DNA of 64,000 bases, taken from assembly GCA_023417935.1 (NCBI GenBank), contig JAEZDY010000021.1, positions 1-64,000 on the forward strand, in the 5' to 3' direction. The stretch comes from Bacteroidota bacterium. GTDB lineage: Bacteria; Bacteroidota; Bacteroidia; Bacteroidales; Lentimicrobiaceae. The position numbers and the translations under genes are program-made. This document shows, piece by piece, positions 26,001 to 34,757 of the stretch (its first letter is position 1; each line of letters starts with the position of its first letter). The notes beneath the pieces are model-generated. The model ran no database searches and was not told the origin of the DNA. It was given only the letters and a program-made list of their open reading frames with translations.

Positions 26001-26299
26001 AGTCGTTTGAATTGTTTAAGCAGCTAATTCAAAAAACGAACAATGAAATTTCTTCTTTTATAGTAAAGGCTAACTTGCCAATTAAGGAATCATCGCAGGT
26101 TAAAGAGGCACAGAAACCACGAAAGACTGATCATGGCAACTATAAAGAGGAAAGAACTGATTTATTATCACAGGCTGGGAGAACATCAGAACAACGTGTT
26201 ACCACGCCTGTGAGGGTTGAAAAGAGAGTTGGCCGTAATGACCCCTGTCCTTGTGGCAGTGGTAAGAAATATAAGAATTGCCACGGACAAAACGAATGA
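23009..26299 (+). CDS. secA: Preprotein translocase ATPase SecA
   Basis: The motor that drives unfolded preproteins through SecYEG. At 1096 residues it is much longer than the roughly 900 of E. coli, as expected for Bacteroidota SecA. Extra sequence is visible between the first nucleotide-binding half and the rest, about residues 330-500 ([15 protein letters not shown]... through [17 protein letters not shown]). Motifs: [14 protein letters not shown] Walker A, [56 protein letters not shown]. A C-terminal SEC-C zinc motif ([18 protein letters not shown]) would bind SecB or the ribosome. It supplies the first export step for the T9SS cargos encoded just downstream. Confidence 0.98.
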   Translation: [1096 protein letters not shown]

Positions 26300-26327
26300 T
26301 ATTGTTTTTCTAACCTGACAAACCAAT

Positions 26328-28325
26328 ATGAAGCCGATCAAAAGAAACCTGTTGATGGTTTCTATAGTGTTTCTTTTAGGACTAACCAGCACGGCTCAGC
26401 TTGCATACAGTCCTTTGGTTGAATCGGTTTCTGCATCAGCAAGTAATGAAAGAATACTATTGCTGATACGACAACTATCAGGTGATACCACTATAACAAT
26501 CAATGGTGAAATAAAAACTATCAGTTCGAGGCATTACCTTTCAAGCGGTAATGCCCTTGCTGCGCAATTTATTTACCAGAAGTTTGAGCAATACGGGTAT
26601 CAACCGGTGTTTCAGTATTTTAATGGGACCAGAGGAGCAAATGTAATAGCTACCAAAACCGGATACCTTTATCCCGACATAGAATACATAATATGTGGCC
26701 ATTATGATAATATGCCATCAGGTCCACTATCACCCGGAGCCGATGATAATGCTTCAGGGATAGTAGCTGTCCTTGAAGCTGCGCGGATATTGAGTACCCT
26801 TGATGTAGAGTATACAGTTAAATTCATTGCCTGGGATGAAGAAGAGATAGGAATGGCCGGAAGCAAATACTATGCTCAGCAAGCATCATTAAATGGCGAA
26901 AACATTGCAGGCGTACTAAACGTCAATATGCTTGCATGGGATTCAAATAATGACAACAAATATTCAATTGCAAAAGATGCAAACTCTGAAGCTTTTTCAA
27001 ATGACTTTGTTACTACAACCGGCTATTATCAGCCTCAAATGTCGCATAACTTCATAACTACCGCCAATAGTGACCACGCTTCTTTTTGGCAATATGGTTA
27101 TCCGGCAATCCTTGCCATCCAAAACTTCTATGATTTTAATGCCCACTACCATACTCCCGGTGACAATGTTGCAGCCATTAACTTACCGTACTTTGGATCA
27201 ATGGTTCGGGCTTCGGTTGCCAATATCACTTCAAGTGCATTGAATCAGCGCATAAACCTGCAACATGTTCCGATAGCTTCAAACGCGTCAACATTGCCAA
27301 GAGAAACAAATATTACAGTATCATGTGAACATCCGGTTGCCAACAATGATGATAATGCACCCAGACTATACTATTCAATTGATAGTCTTAAATTTGATTA
27401 TATATTACCGTCAGCTTCTGATGGCGAGCTGTACACCTTTAGTATTCCCGGATTCCCGGCAGGTTCAAACGTAGTTTATTATTTTGCAATTCAGGATGCT
27501 TCTGCAACCATGATTGCAACACTGCCTTCAGGGGGTAAAGGATTAAGCCCTCCGGGTACAATTGCACCTTCACAATACTTTAATTACAAGGTAGATAATA
27601 TAGCAACCTCTGGCAACTGTTCTGTCAACACACCTGTAATTATTGCTGATAATTCCAATACATACGATCAGATCGTTGTAGGAGAACAAGGCCATTTGGT
27701 AGATATAGATGTTATGGTTGATATTACTCACCCAAGGACTTATGAAATGAGAATAGTATTGATTTCTCCCGATAATGTACCAATTACGCTTAGTGACCGA
27801 AATGGAAATGAAGGAGATAATTATACACAAACTATTTTTGACGATCAGTCGCAAATTTCTATAAAAGAAGGCGTTGCCCCATTTACAGGAAGATTCAGAC
27901 CAGAAACACCTTTGAACACTCTCAAGAACAAAGAAATAAAAGGCCAATGGCAGCTTCGCATAGCTGAAAGCGGAAATGTAAATTCAGGTATGCTTAATCA
28001 ATGGTGCCTACATTTTTTGTACAAAGACTATACAATTGGACTTGCAGAAGACTTGTTCCAAAAAAATGAAATATTGTATCAAAACTACCCAAATCCTGCC
28101 AGTAAAAACACCACAATAAAGTTCAGCCTACCATATCGGTCAGATATTACATTATCACTATATGATATCAACGGAAACAGAATTCGAACTCTCCTTTCGG
28201 GTTTTCACGATAGAGGTATGCATCTTTTGGTAATTTCTGTATCAGATTTAAAACCAGGTATGTATCTTTACACCCTTGAAAGCAACGACCTGACTACCAC
28301 AAAAAAGATGGTCATCGTAAATTAA
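26328..28325 (+). CDS. T9SS-exported M28 peptidase with P domain, copy 1
   Basis: A 665-residue secreted protein: signal peptide (about residues 1-23), an M28 aminopeptidase-like domain, a P/proprotein-convertase domain (about 425-560) and a type A T9SS sorting domain (NYPNPASKN, about 585-665). M28 residues are visible: H125 and D127 in GHYDN, GADDNASG at 137-144, the catalytic Glu in WDEEEIG, and H275 in HYHTPGDN. The Asp normally present in the (N)xDM motif is N200 here (NVNMLAWD), while copy 2 has Asp. That position is a zinc ligand in known M28 enzymes, so activity may be reduced or altered. It lies 28 bp after secA. Confidence 0.9.
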   Translation: MKPIKRNLLMVSIVFLLGLTSTAQLAYSPLVESVSASASNERILLLIRQLSGDTTITINGEIKTISSRHYLSSGNALAAQFIYQKFEQYGYQPVFQYFNGTRGANVIATKTGYLYPDIEYIICGHYDNMPSGPLSPGADDNASGIVAVLEAARILSTLDVEYTVKFIAWDEEEIGMAGSKYYAQQASLNGENIAGVLNVNMLAWDSNNDNKYSIAKDANSEAFSNDFVTTTGYYQPQMSHNFITTANSDHASFWQYGYPAILAIQNFYDFNAHYHTPGDNVAAINLPYFGSMVRASVANITSSALNQRINLQHVPIASNASTLPRETNITVSCEHPVANNDDNAPRLYYSIDSLKFDYILPSASDGELYTFSIPGFPAGSNVVYYFAIQDASATMIATLPSGGKGLSPPGTIAPSQYFNYKVDNIATSGNCSVNTPVIIADNSNTYDQIVVGEQGHLVDIDVMVDITHPRTYEMRIVLISPDNVPITLSDRNGNEGDNYTQTIFDDQSQISIKEGVAPFTGRFRPETPLNTLKNKEIKGQWQLRIAESGNVNSGMLNQWCLHFLYKDYTIGLAEDLFQKNEILYQNYPNPASKNTTIKFSLPYRSDITLSLYDINGNRIRTLLSGFHDRGMHLLVISVSDLKPGMYLYTLESNDLTTTKKMVIVN

Positions 28326-28333
28326 AAATATCA

Positions 28334-28366
28334 CACCTCATTTAGGATCAAATTGCTAAATGGGTG
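28334..28366 (+). promoter_or_regulatory. Hairpin between the two M28 peptidase genes
   Basis: CACCTCATTTAG pairs with CTAAATGGGTG (one bulged T) around a 10-nt loop. No T-tract follows. It could stabilise the upstream mRNA end or reduce read-through into copy 2. Confidence 0.4.
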
Positions 28367-28392
28367 AAAATAAAACAAATGGCATTTAAACT

Positions 28393-30435
28393 ATGAAAAC
28401 CTATTCCACTAAAGCCGCTTTAAGATCAATTGCAATTCTAATTGCCATTTCCCTGTTGGGTTTGATCCCAAAACAAGTTAAGTCGCAATTCGCATCTCAA
28501 AGTAAAACTATAATAGCTTACAGCCCTCTGGTTGATTCATTATCCTCCCTTTCAACAAGTGAAAGCATTCTATTACTGACCAGACAACTGGCCGGAGATA
28601 CATCAGTAATGGTTGATGGTGAATTGGTTACAATAGCGTCAAGACATTATCTCTCACCGGGAAACGTATTAGCCACACAATGGATATACGATAAATTCGT
28701 TGAGTATGGCTACGAACCTGAATTCCAGGAGTTCAATAACTCACGTGGAGTAAATGTTATAGCCACCAAACTAGGTACCAAATATCCTGATAAGGAGTAT
28801 ATTATTTGCGGTCACTTTGATAATATGCCTTCGGGTCAACTGGCTCCCGGAGCTGATGACAATGCATCAGGTACAGTTGCTGTTATTGAAGCTGCAAGAA
28901 TACTCAGCAACATTGACCTTGATTACACTGTGCGATTTGCAGCATGGGATGAAGAAGAAATCGGATTGATTGGAAGCGAGTTTTATGCCCAACAAGCATA
29001 CATGAATGGTGATATCATAATGGGTGTAATTAATCTTGACATGATTGCATGGGACTCAGATAATGATTTGCTGTATTCACTTGGTACTAATGCAGCCTCC
29101 ACTCAATTAACCAATGACTTTCTGACAACCACCTCCCTTTACCAGCCAGGGCTATCAAATAATTTCACCAGTATTACTGCGAGTGACCATGCTTCTTTCT
29201 GGCAATATGATTATCCGGCAATACTTCTTATTGAGGATATGGGCGACTTTAACCAATTCTATCATACTCCTAACGATGATATCCAAATCCTCAATATGCA
29301 ACTGTATCAGGCGCTTGTACGGGCCTCTATTGCTAACCTTGCGGCAAATGCCCTTAATCAGAGGATAGCTTTCGAACATGACATAATAGTATCGGGTAAT
29401 TCAACTGAACCAAGAGAAACCTCAATAATTATTTCAAGTGATCATTCATTAAACACTAGCAACTTTTCACCCCGATTGTACTACACTACTGATAGTATAA
29501 CATATTCGCACGTAACACCTACAAGCTTCACAGGCGATACCTTCAATTACACAATTCCGGGCTTCCCGCTCGGTACAATCATAAGCTATTACTTTGCAGT
29601 ACAGGATTCAGCTGGCACAATGATAGCAACTTACCCTTCGGGTGGTAAAGGAATTTCACCTCCGGGTACAGATGCACCTTCTACATTTTTCTCTTATGAG
29701 GTTGGGAATATATTCCAGGTGGAGAACTGTTCAGATGAATTGCCAATCGTGATACCTGACAACTCTAACACCTATGCCCAGATAGATGTATCACAGGATG
29801 GTGAACTTCTCGACCTTGATGTCCTAGTCGATATTACCCATCCACGAACTACAGAATTAAGAGTTATCCTTATATCTCCTGACAATATTTCAATTATGAT
29901 GAGTGACAGAAACGGTGGTGAAGGAAATAACTACACTCAGACTATATTTGATGATCAGGCTGTTAAGTCAATAAAAGAAGGGACTGCTCCTTTCACTGGT
30001 CGTTACCGTCCCGAACAATCATTTAGTAACATACTCAATAATCCTTTGTCAGGGCAATGGCAACTCCGTATTGTTGAAAATGGTAATTCTAATTCAGGAA
30101 TGTTAAACCAGTGGTGTCTTCATTTCCTATATCGCGATAATAGCATTGGAGTAAATGAACATTCAATCGAAAATTTTGAAGGCCTATTCCAGAATTTTCC
30201 AAATCCTTCATCCACAACAACCAATATCAAATTCAGACTCCTTGAACCTTCAACAATATCCTTAACACTTTATGACAATAGCGGTAGGCTGGTTCGCACG
30301 TTCTTATCAGGCAATTACCAAAAAGGAGATCATTTGATTGTTACATCAGTAACTGACCTTAAACCGGGCACATATTTCTATACCCTGAAAACAGACAACT
30401 TTACTGAAACAAGGCAAATGTTGATCACACGATAA
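28393..30435 (+). CDS. T9SS-exported M28 peptidase with P domain, copy 2
   Basis: A 680-residue tandem paralogue of the preceding gene with the same order: signal peptide (about 1-32), M28 domain, P domain and type A sorting domain (NFPNPSSTT). All metal-binding positions are intact: H141 and D143 in GHFDN, GADDNASG, WDEEEIG, D216 in NLDMIAWD, and FYHTPNDD. It is therefore the more likely active aminopeptidase of the pair, acting at the cell surface or outside after T9SS export. The two proteins agree over nearly their whole length, which shows a local duplication, followed by clear divergence. Confidence 0.92.
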   Translation: MKTYSTKAALRSIAILIAISLLGLIPKQVKSQFASQSKTIIAYSPLVDSLSSLSTSESILLLTRQLAGDTSVMVDGELVTIASRHYLSPGNVLATQWIYDKFVEYGYEPEFQEFNNSRGVNVIATKLGTKYPDKEYIICGHFDNMPSGQLAPGADDNASGTVAVIEAARILSNIDLDYTVRFAAWDEEEIGLIGSEFYAQQAYMNGDIIMGVINLDMIAWDSDNDLLYSLGTNAASTQLTNDFLTTTSLYQPGLSNNFTSITASDHASFWQYDYPAILLIEDMGDFNQFYHTPNDDIQILNMQLYQALVRASIANLAANALNQRIAFEHDIIVSGNSTEPRETSIIISSDHSLNTSNFSPRLYYTTDSITYSHVTPTSFTGDTFNYTIPGFPLGTIISYYFAVQDSAGTMIATYPSGGKGISPPGTDAPSTFFSYEVGNIFQVENCSDELPIVIPDNSNTYAQIDVSQDGELLDLDVLVDITHPRTTELRVILISPDNISIMMSDRNGGEGNNYTQTIFDDQAVKSIKEGTAPFTGRYRPEQSFSNILNNPLSGQWQLRIVENGNSNSGMLNQWCLHFLYRDNSIGVNEHSIENFEGLFQNFPNPSSTTTNIKFRLLEPSTISLTLYDNSGRLVRTFLSGNYQKGDHLIVTSVTDLKPGTYFYTLKTDNFTETRQMLITR

Positions 30436-30460
30436 AAGAAATAAAAGATAAACGTATACA

Positions 30461-31165
30461 ATGAAATACAAAAGAATTCTATTAAAACTAAGTGGTGAAG
30501 CACTTATGGGAAACCAGCAACACGGAATTGATCCTGTAAGGCTTACTGAATACTCTAATGAAATAATACAGGTTGTTAGCCAAGGCATACAGGTTGCTAT
30601 AGTAGTTGGAGGTGGCAATATCTTCAGAGGGCTGCAAGGTGCAGCCAAAGGAATGGACCGTGTGCAAGGTGACTATATGGGTATGCTTGCTACTGTAATT
30701 AACAGCATGGCCCTTCAGGGAGAACTGGAGAAGCAGGGAGCTAAAGTTAAACTCCTGTCAGGGATAGCAATTGATCCAATTGCCGAATCAATGAGTAGAT
30801 CAAAAGCCATTAACTATCTTGAATCAGGAGAAGTGGTAATTATTGCCGGAGGAACCGGAAACCCATACTTTACTACAGATACTGCCGCTGTTCTAAGGGC
30901 TGTAGAGATAAAAGCTGATCTTGTGCTAAAAGGAACCCGCGTTGATGGTGTTTATACAGCAGATCCTGAAAAAGATCCTGATGCAATAAAATACAAGTCT
31001 ATAAGCTTTACTGAGGTGTATGAGAAAAACCTTAACATCATGGATATGACTGCAATAACTATGTGCAGTGAGAATAACCTGCCAATTATGGTATTCAATA
31101 TGAACATTAAGGGTAACCTGTTGCGTTTATTGGAAGGCGAAGAAATCGGCACATTGGTTTGTTAA
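30461..31165 (+). CDS. pyrH: UMP kinase
   Basis: Makes UDP from UMP; hexameric bacterial enzyme of the amino-acid-kinase fold. The 234-residue protein shows KRILLKLSGEALMG, the GGGNIFRG loop, GTGNPYFTTDTAAVLRA and VYTADPEKDPDA, all diagnostic. It lies 25 bp behind the second M28 peptidase gene and before frr. The pyrH-frr order is widespread among bacteria, but here frr has its own promoter. Confidence 0.97.
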   Translation: MKYKRILLKLSGEALMGNQQHGIDPVRLTEYSNEIIQVVSQGIQVAIVVGGGNIFRGLQGAAKGMDRVQGDYMGMLATVINSMALQGELEKQGAKVKLLSGIAIDPIAESMSRSKAINYLESGEVVIIAGGTGNPYFTTDTAAVLRAVEIKADLVLKGTRVDGVYTADPEKDPDAIKYKSISFTEVYEKNLNIMDMTAITMCSENNLPIMVFNMNIKGNLLRLLEGEEIGTLVC

Positions 31166-31187
31166 CTTTGAACGTTTCGTATATTTG
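31158..31187 (+). promoter_or_regulatory. Bacteroidota-type promoter for frr
   Basis: TTTG at 31158-31161, an 18-bp spacer, and TATATTTG at 31180-31187. A second partial -7 match, TAACTTTG, overlaps at 31163-31170. The elements overlap the end of pyrH and leave a leader of about 120 nt. Confidence 0.6.
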
Positions 31188-31312
31188 CCACGTTTTTTGA
31201 AAGAATTGTTAAATAAAATTGGGCAAAAAAATCAAGATTCTTTTGATTAAGCACCAATGTTGATTTTATTACTTTACACCAATTGTTTGATAGAACATTA
31301 ATCTAAACCCCA

Positions 31313-31876
31313 ATGAACGAAGAAATCACTTTTATTATAGATGAAGCCGAAGAAGGCATGAATAATGCCATTGCTCACCTTGATAAGGAATTCCAGAAGA
31401 TAAGAGCAGGAAAAGCAAGTCCTTCAATGCTTGAAGGTGTTAGGGTTGACTATTATGGTTCAATGACACCTATTGAACAGGTATCAAATATCAATACGCC
31501 TGATCCCCGGCAAATCATTGTACAGCCATGGGAAAAGGCAATGCTTGTGCCAATAGAAAAAGCTATCATGGCTGCAAATTTGGGGTTTAACCCACAAAAT
31601 AACGGTGAAGTACTTCGTATTAATGTTCCACCTCTAACAGAGGAACGCCGTAAAGATCTGGTAAAAAAAGCGAAGGCTGAGACTGAAAATGCCAAAGTTA
31701 CTATCCGTGGAATACGTCGTGCAGCACTTGATTCAGGAAAGAAACTTGAAAAGGATGGTGTTCCTGAAGATGAAATAAAACAACTGGAGAAGGAAATTCA
31801 AAATCTCACTGACACTTTCACTGCCAAGGCTGATAAACTCTTTGAAGCCAAGGATAAGGATATTATGACAGTTTAG
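31313..31876 (+). CDS. frr: Ribosome recycling factor
   Basis: Splits post-termination ribosomes together with EF-G. The 187-residue protein has the usual length and motifs: IRAGKASPSMLEGVRVDYYG, QIIVQPWEKAMLVPIEKAI, LRINVPPLTEERRKDLVKKAK, and a C-terminal helix with LEKDGVPEDEIKQLEKEIQNLTD. Its first residues are acidic (MNEEITFIIDEAEEGM), as usual in Bacteroidota. A clear hairpin terminator follows the stop codon. Confidence 0.97.
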   Translation: MNEEITFIIDEAEEGMNNAIAHLDKEFQKIRAGKASPSMLEGVRVDYYGSMTPIEQVSNINTPDPRQIIVQPWEKAMLVPIEKAIMAANLGFNPQNNGEVLRINVPPLTEERRKDLVKKAKAETENAKVTIRGIRRAALDSGKKLEKDGVPEDEIKQLEKEIQNLTDTFTAKADKLFEAKDKDIMTV

Positions 31877-31882
31877 AAAAAG

Positions 31883-31911
31883 GGGCCGTATTTAAAACGG
31901 CCCTTTGTTTT
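31883..31911 (+). terminator. Rho-independent terminator after frr
   Basis: GGGCCGT (31883-31889) pairs with ACGGCCC (31897-31903) around an AT-rich 7-nt loop, followed by TTTGTTTT. It begins seven bases after the frr stop. Confidence 0.88.
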
Positions 31912-31952
31912 AGAATGTAACCTGGGCGACAGATGAGCTAACATCCCTTGGG

Positions 31953-34370
31953 TTAAATTGAATATTTTAACGACAGCCTGAACATCAAATTCTCCTTTGA
32001 AGTAGCAAGTCCATTGGCACCCATACGGTAGAAAATTCCGGCACCTATTCCTGAGAATGATGATTTAATTATATTACTTATCAAGAGGCCGGTTTCAAAA
32101 TAACCGTGCTCCATAGTTTTAAAATTAATCATTTCGTGTCGCGTTTGGTTAGCAAGTGATCCGATACCAGTATTTAACACCACTGACAAATCAGGCTCTA
32201 AGATTTTAGTGCGCATCAATAATTTGCCGAAATTATGCTCTATAAATAATGATGCGTACCTGTCACTAAGGAATTCTGATGGCTTCATGGTTACAAAACT
32301 ACCTCCCGAAAAAACTGAAAAACTTTCACCAGCACTTCCTCTTCCGTTAAATAATTCAGAATATGGTGCATCATTATCTATGAACCCGCAATGGAGAATT
32401 AGATTGGTTTTACCAAACAGCTTATTGAATACTGACCATGAGGCTTTCATATCAATCCTGTTAAAGGAAATATTAGCCTCATTAATGCTACTTTTCCCAC
32501 CAGTATATTGCACCCACAACACTGGCCATACCGTGCCCATGGAAATACGACTTGTGCTGCTCTTTATAAACTTTTCTTTGTATGCAAATCTGAATCCAGC
32601 GTTAATGTATTCAAATGTGTGATTTTGTGTGGCAAAGAAAACATCACCTGCAGGGTTTTGGTAGCTGTAGTCATACATTGGCACTTTATCAGCTCTTTTA
32701 ATACCTGCTGAGGCTGTGACATATCTTAACGGTTTGAAGTTAACTAATGCTTCAACTGAGTGTACGTTATCCCATTTAGAAATATAGAAATTACGGTAAT
32801 GAAGCTCATTAAATGGCACAATCGCATCATCAAAAAAACGTGTTCCGGCAGCTTCTTCAAGGTCATCCTGAAATTTGAATGAAAGTCCTAAAGCATCATA
32901 CTTTAACAAGTTAAACTTTATGCTGCTGCCGTATTTCATGTCTTTATCGCCAAATCCATAGCCTGCATAACCACCTACGCTCATAAAACGAGTCAGGTTA
33001 TTGTTGGTATACAGTCCTAATCCAAGGTAAACTTTTTCATACACGTTAAACCTGAATAACCTGTTAATATCAATATCAAAGATGCCTATAGGAATACGCC
33101 CTGATATAAGTGAGGTCATAAGTTTACTCATCCTATCAAACTTATGTTCCCGGCCCAGACTATCTATCACTCTATAGGTATTTCTTTCAATTAATGATAA
33201 TGAATCATTTCTGTAGTTTCGCCAAAATAATTCATCTCTGAAATTTGCTTCAGGTACCACTTCAACGGCAATTTCTTCAAATTCCTTCTTAATCAGATCA
33301 GATTCAATAATAATATTCTTTCTGTAGCTCTTGCCTATAGCCATAAGCTTTGAAGAATTCACCTCAAGGTTATTAAATGTAATATCAGTATTGAGCTGAA
33401 CAGGAAACCATTGTTTATTGTACAACAGTTCGTATTGTTGCTGGATAGTTATATCAAATTTCTCATCATCACGGGCTGGTTTGGCAATAACATTGGCAAC
33501 TGCCCATCCCTGATTGCTAATGTACAAAAGACCTTTCAGTCCGTCGAAATTCTTCCCCTTTTGTGGTTTAAAGGAGATAATAAAAATGGTATCACTGTCA
33601 TTCATGTTGAAAAGCGTATCACTTATCCAGAAAAAATATCTTTTATCAAAACCATCAGTTAGCGGATTTAGATAATTCTTCCCGGCCAGGGCGATAGTTT
33701 CTTTGTAGAATGACTCGGGCTGCGATTGCGACAATAGAAAAACGAATAAAGGATCACTTAACCCTGAAACCTTTGTGGCAATTACTTTATCATGACTTGT
33801 TGACGGGTATATGTATTTATGTTCTGCAACCGATTCCATCATAAAAAGGTGTTGCTTTTTGAGCAACTCCTGCAATTTAATATCATTGGAGTCAACAATA
33901 ACTTTAACAGCAGTAACTGTTGAATCAGATGGAACTGTGAAGATCATTTTATCATAGGAAGTGTATGAATATGACCTGATATTGGATGGGTCATTTCTAT
34001 ATCTGTTTTTAATTACATTCTTGATAATACGATGAGCAGGATTTTCACCCGCTTCAATTGCAACTTCTGCCAATTCAAATGTTTGTCGACGCATAGGTAT
34101 CATGAGCTTCGTCTCGGCACCTATCTTATATTCCAGAGGATAATACCCAACATAACTTAACCTAAGGCTTGCAACCGGTTCATAATGAATAAGGGAAAAA
34201 TTCCCGTCAATATCAGTCATTCCTCCATTCTTACTGTCATTAATCAGGATGTTAACGAAAGCCAATGGTTCACCCGATGCTGAATCAACAACTTTACCCA
34301 TAATCGGGTATTGCTGTGCATTTGCCAGGTAAGACAACATGAGTGTTATCAGGAATAGGTAATACTTCAT
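31953..34370 (-). CDS. DUF5686 outer-membrane protein with carboxypeptidase-like N-domain
   Basis: An 805-residue protein with a signal peptide (through about residue 18, LANAQ). It has an N-terminal carboxypeptidase-regulatory-like domain (residues 20-105: GKVVDSASGEPLAFVNILI... MTDIDGNFSL) and a long DUF5686 region (HRIIKNVIKNRYRNDP...). The C-terminal third alternates like an outer-membrane beta-barrel and ends in FRLSLKYSI. The build recalls TonB-dependent receptors, but there is no plug domain. Function unknown; transport or anchoring at the outer membrane is a reasonable guess. It follows the MazG-like gene by 63 bp. Confidence 0.85.
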   Translation of the reverse strand: MKYYLFLITLMLSYLANAQQYPIMGKVVDSASGEPLAFVNILINDSKNGGMTDIDGNFSLIHYEPVASLRLSYVGYYPLEYKIGAETKLMIPMRRQTFELAEVAIEAGENPAHRIIKNVIKNRYRNDPSNIRSYSYTSYDKMIFTVPSDSTVTAVKVIVDSNDIKLQELLKKQHLFMMESVAEHKYIYPSTSHDKVIATKVSGLSDPLFVFLLSQSQPESFYKETIALAGKNYLNPLTDGFDKRYFFWISDTLFNMNDSDTIFIISFKPQKGKNFDGLKGLLYISNQGWAVANVIAKPARDDEKFDITIQQQYELLYNKQWFPVQLNTDITFNNLEVNSSKLMAIGKSYRKNIIIESDLIKKEFEEIAVEVVPEANFRDELFWRNYRNDSLSLIERNTYRVIDSLGREHKFDRMSKLMTSLISGRIPIGIFDIDINRLFRFNVYEKVYLGLGLYTNNNLTRFMSVGGYAGYGFGDKDMKYGSSIKFNLLKYDALGLSFKFQDDLEEAAGTRFFDDAIVPFNELHYRNFYISKWDNVHSVEALVNFKPLRYVTASAGIKRADKVPMYDYSYQNPAGDVFFATQNHTFEYINAGFRFAYKEKFIKSSTSRISMGTVWPVLWVQYTGGKSSINEANISFNRIDMKASWSVFNKLFGKTNLILHCGFIDNDAPYSELFNGRGSAGESFSVFSGGSFVTMKPSEFLSDRYASLFIEHNFGKLLMRTKILEPDLSVVLNTGIGSLANQTRHEMINFKTMEHGYFETGLLISNIIKSSFSGIGAGIFYRMGANGLATSKENLMFRLSLKYSI

Positions 34371-34433
34371 TTGATGGCCATTTATTAACCAAAGAATTGT
34401 TAAGTTGCCGCTATAATATCACTCATTATGAAA

Positions 34434-34757
34434 TTAAAGTTTCGGGTTATTCAAATGGCGCTCACTGTCACGATCAGTTTTTTTCTTCAAATTCTGCTCT
34501 AAAGCGGAGGTCAGATCAATTCCGGTTTGGTTGGCAAGGCAAATTAAAACAAACAAAACATCAGCTAATTCATCCGCAAGATTCAAATCAGCCTCGCAAT
34601 CTTTAATTGACTGTTCACCGTAACGTCTGGCCATTATACGTGCTACTTCTCCTACCTCCTCCATTAAAATGGCGGTATTTGTAAGCTCATTGAAATAGCG
34701 TACGCCCTTCTCCCTAATCCATTTATCAACAAGCAACTGAGCTTCTTCTATTTTCAT
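34434..34757 (-). CDS. MazG-like nucleotide pyrophosphohydrolase
   Basis: A 107-residue single-domain MazG-type protein. The metal-binding pattern EEVGEVARIMAR (EExxE) and DELADVLFVLICLA (ExxD) matches all-alpha NTP pyrophosphohydrolases that remove abnormal or surplus nucleotides. The start overlaps the stop of the response-regulator gene as ATGA, so the two are translationally coupled. That makes it the third member of a kinase-regulator-hydrolase operon. A full two-domain MazG is encoded separately at 63097. Confidence 0.85.
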   Translation of the reverse strand: MKIEEAQLLVDKWIREKGVRYFNELTNTAILMEEVGEVARIMARRYGEQSIKDCEADLNLADELADVLFVLICLANQTGIDLTSALEQNLKKKTDRDSERHLNNPKL

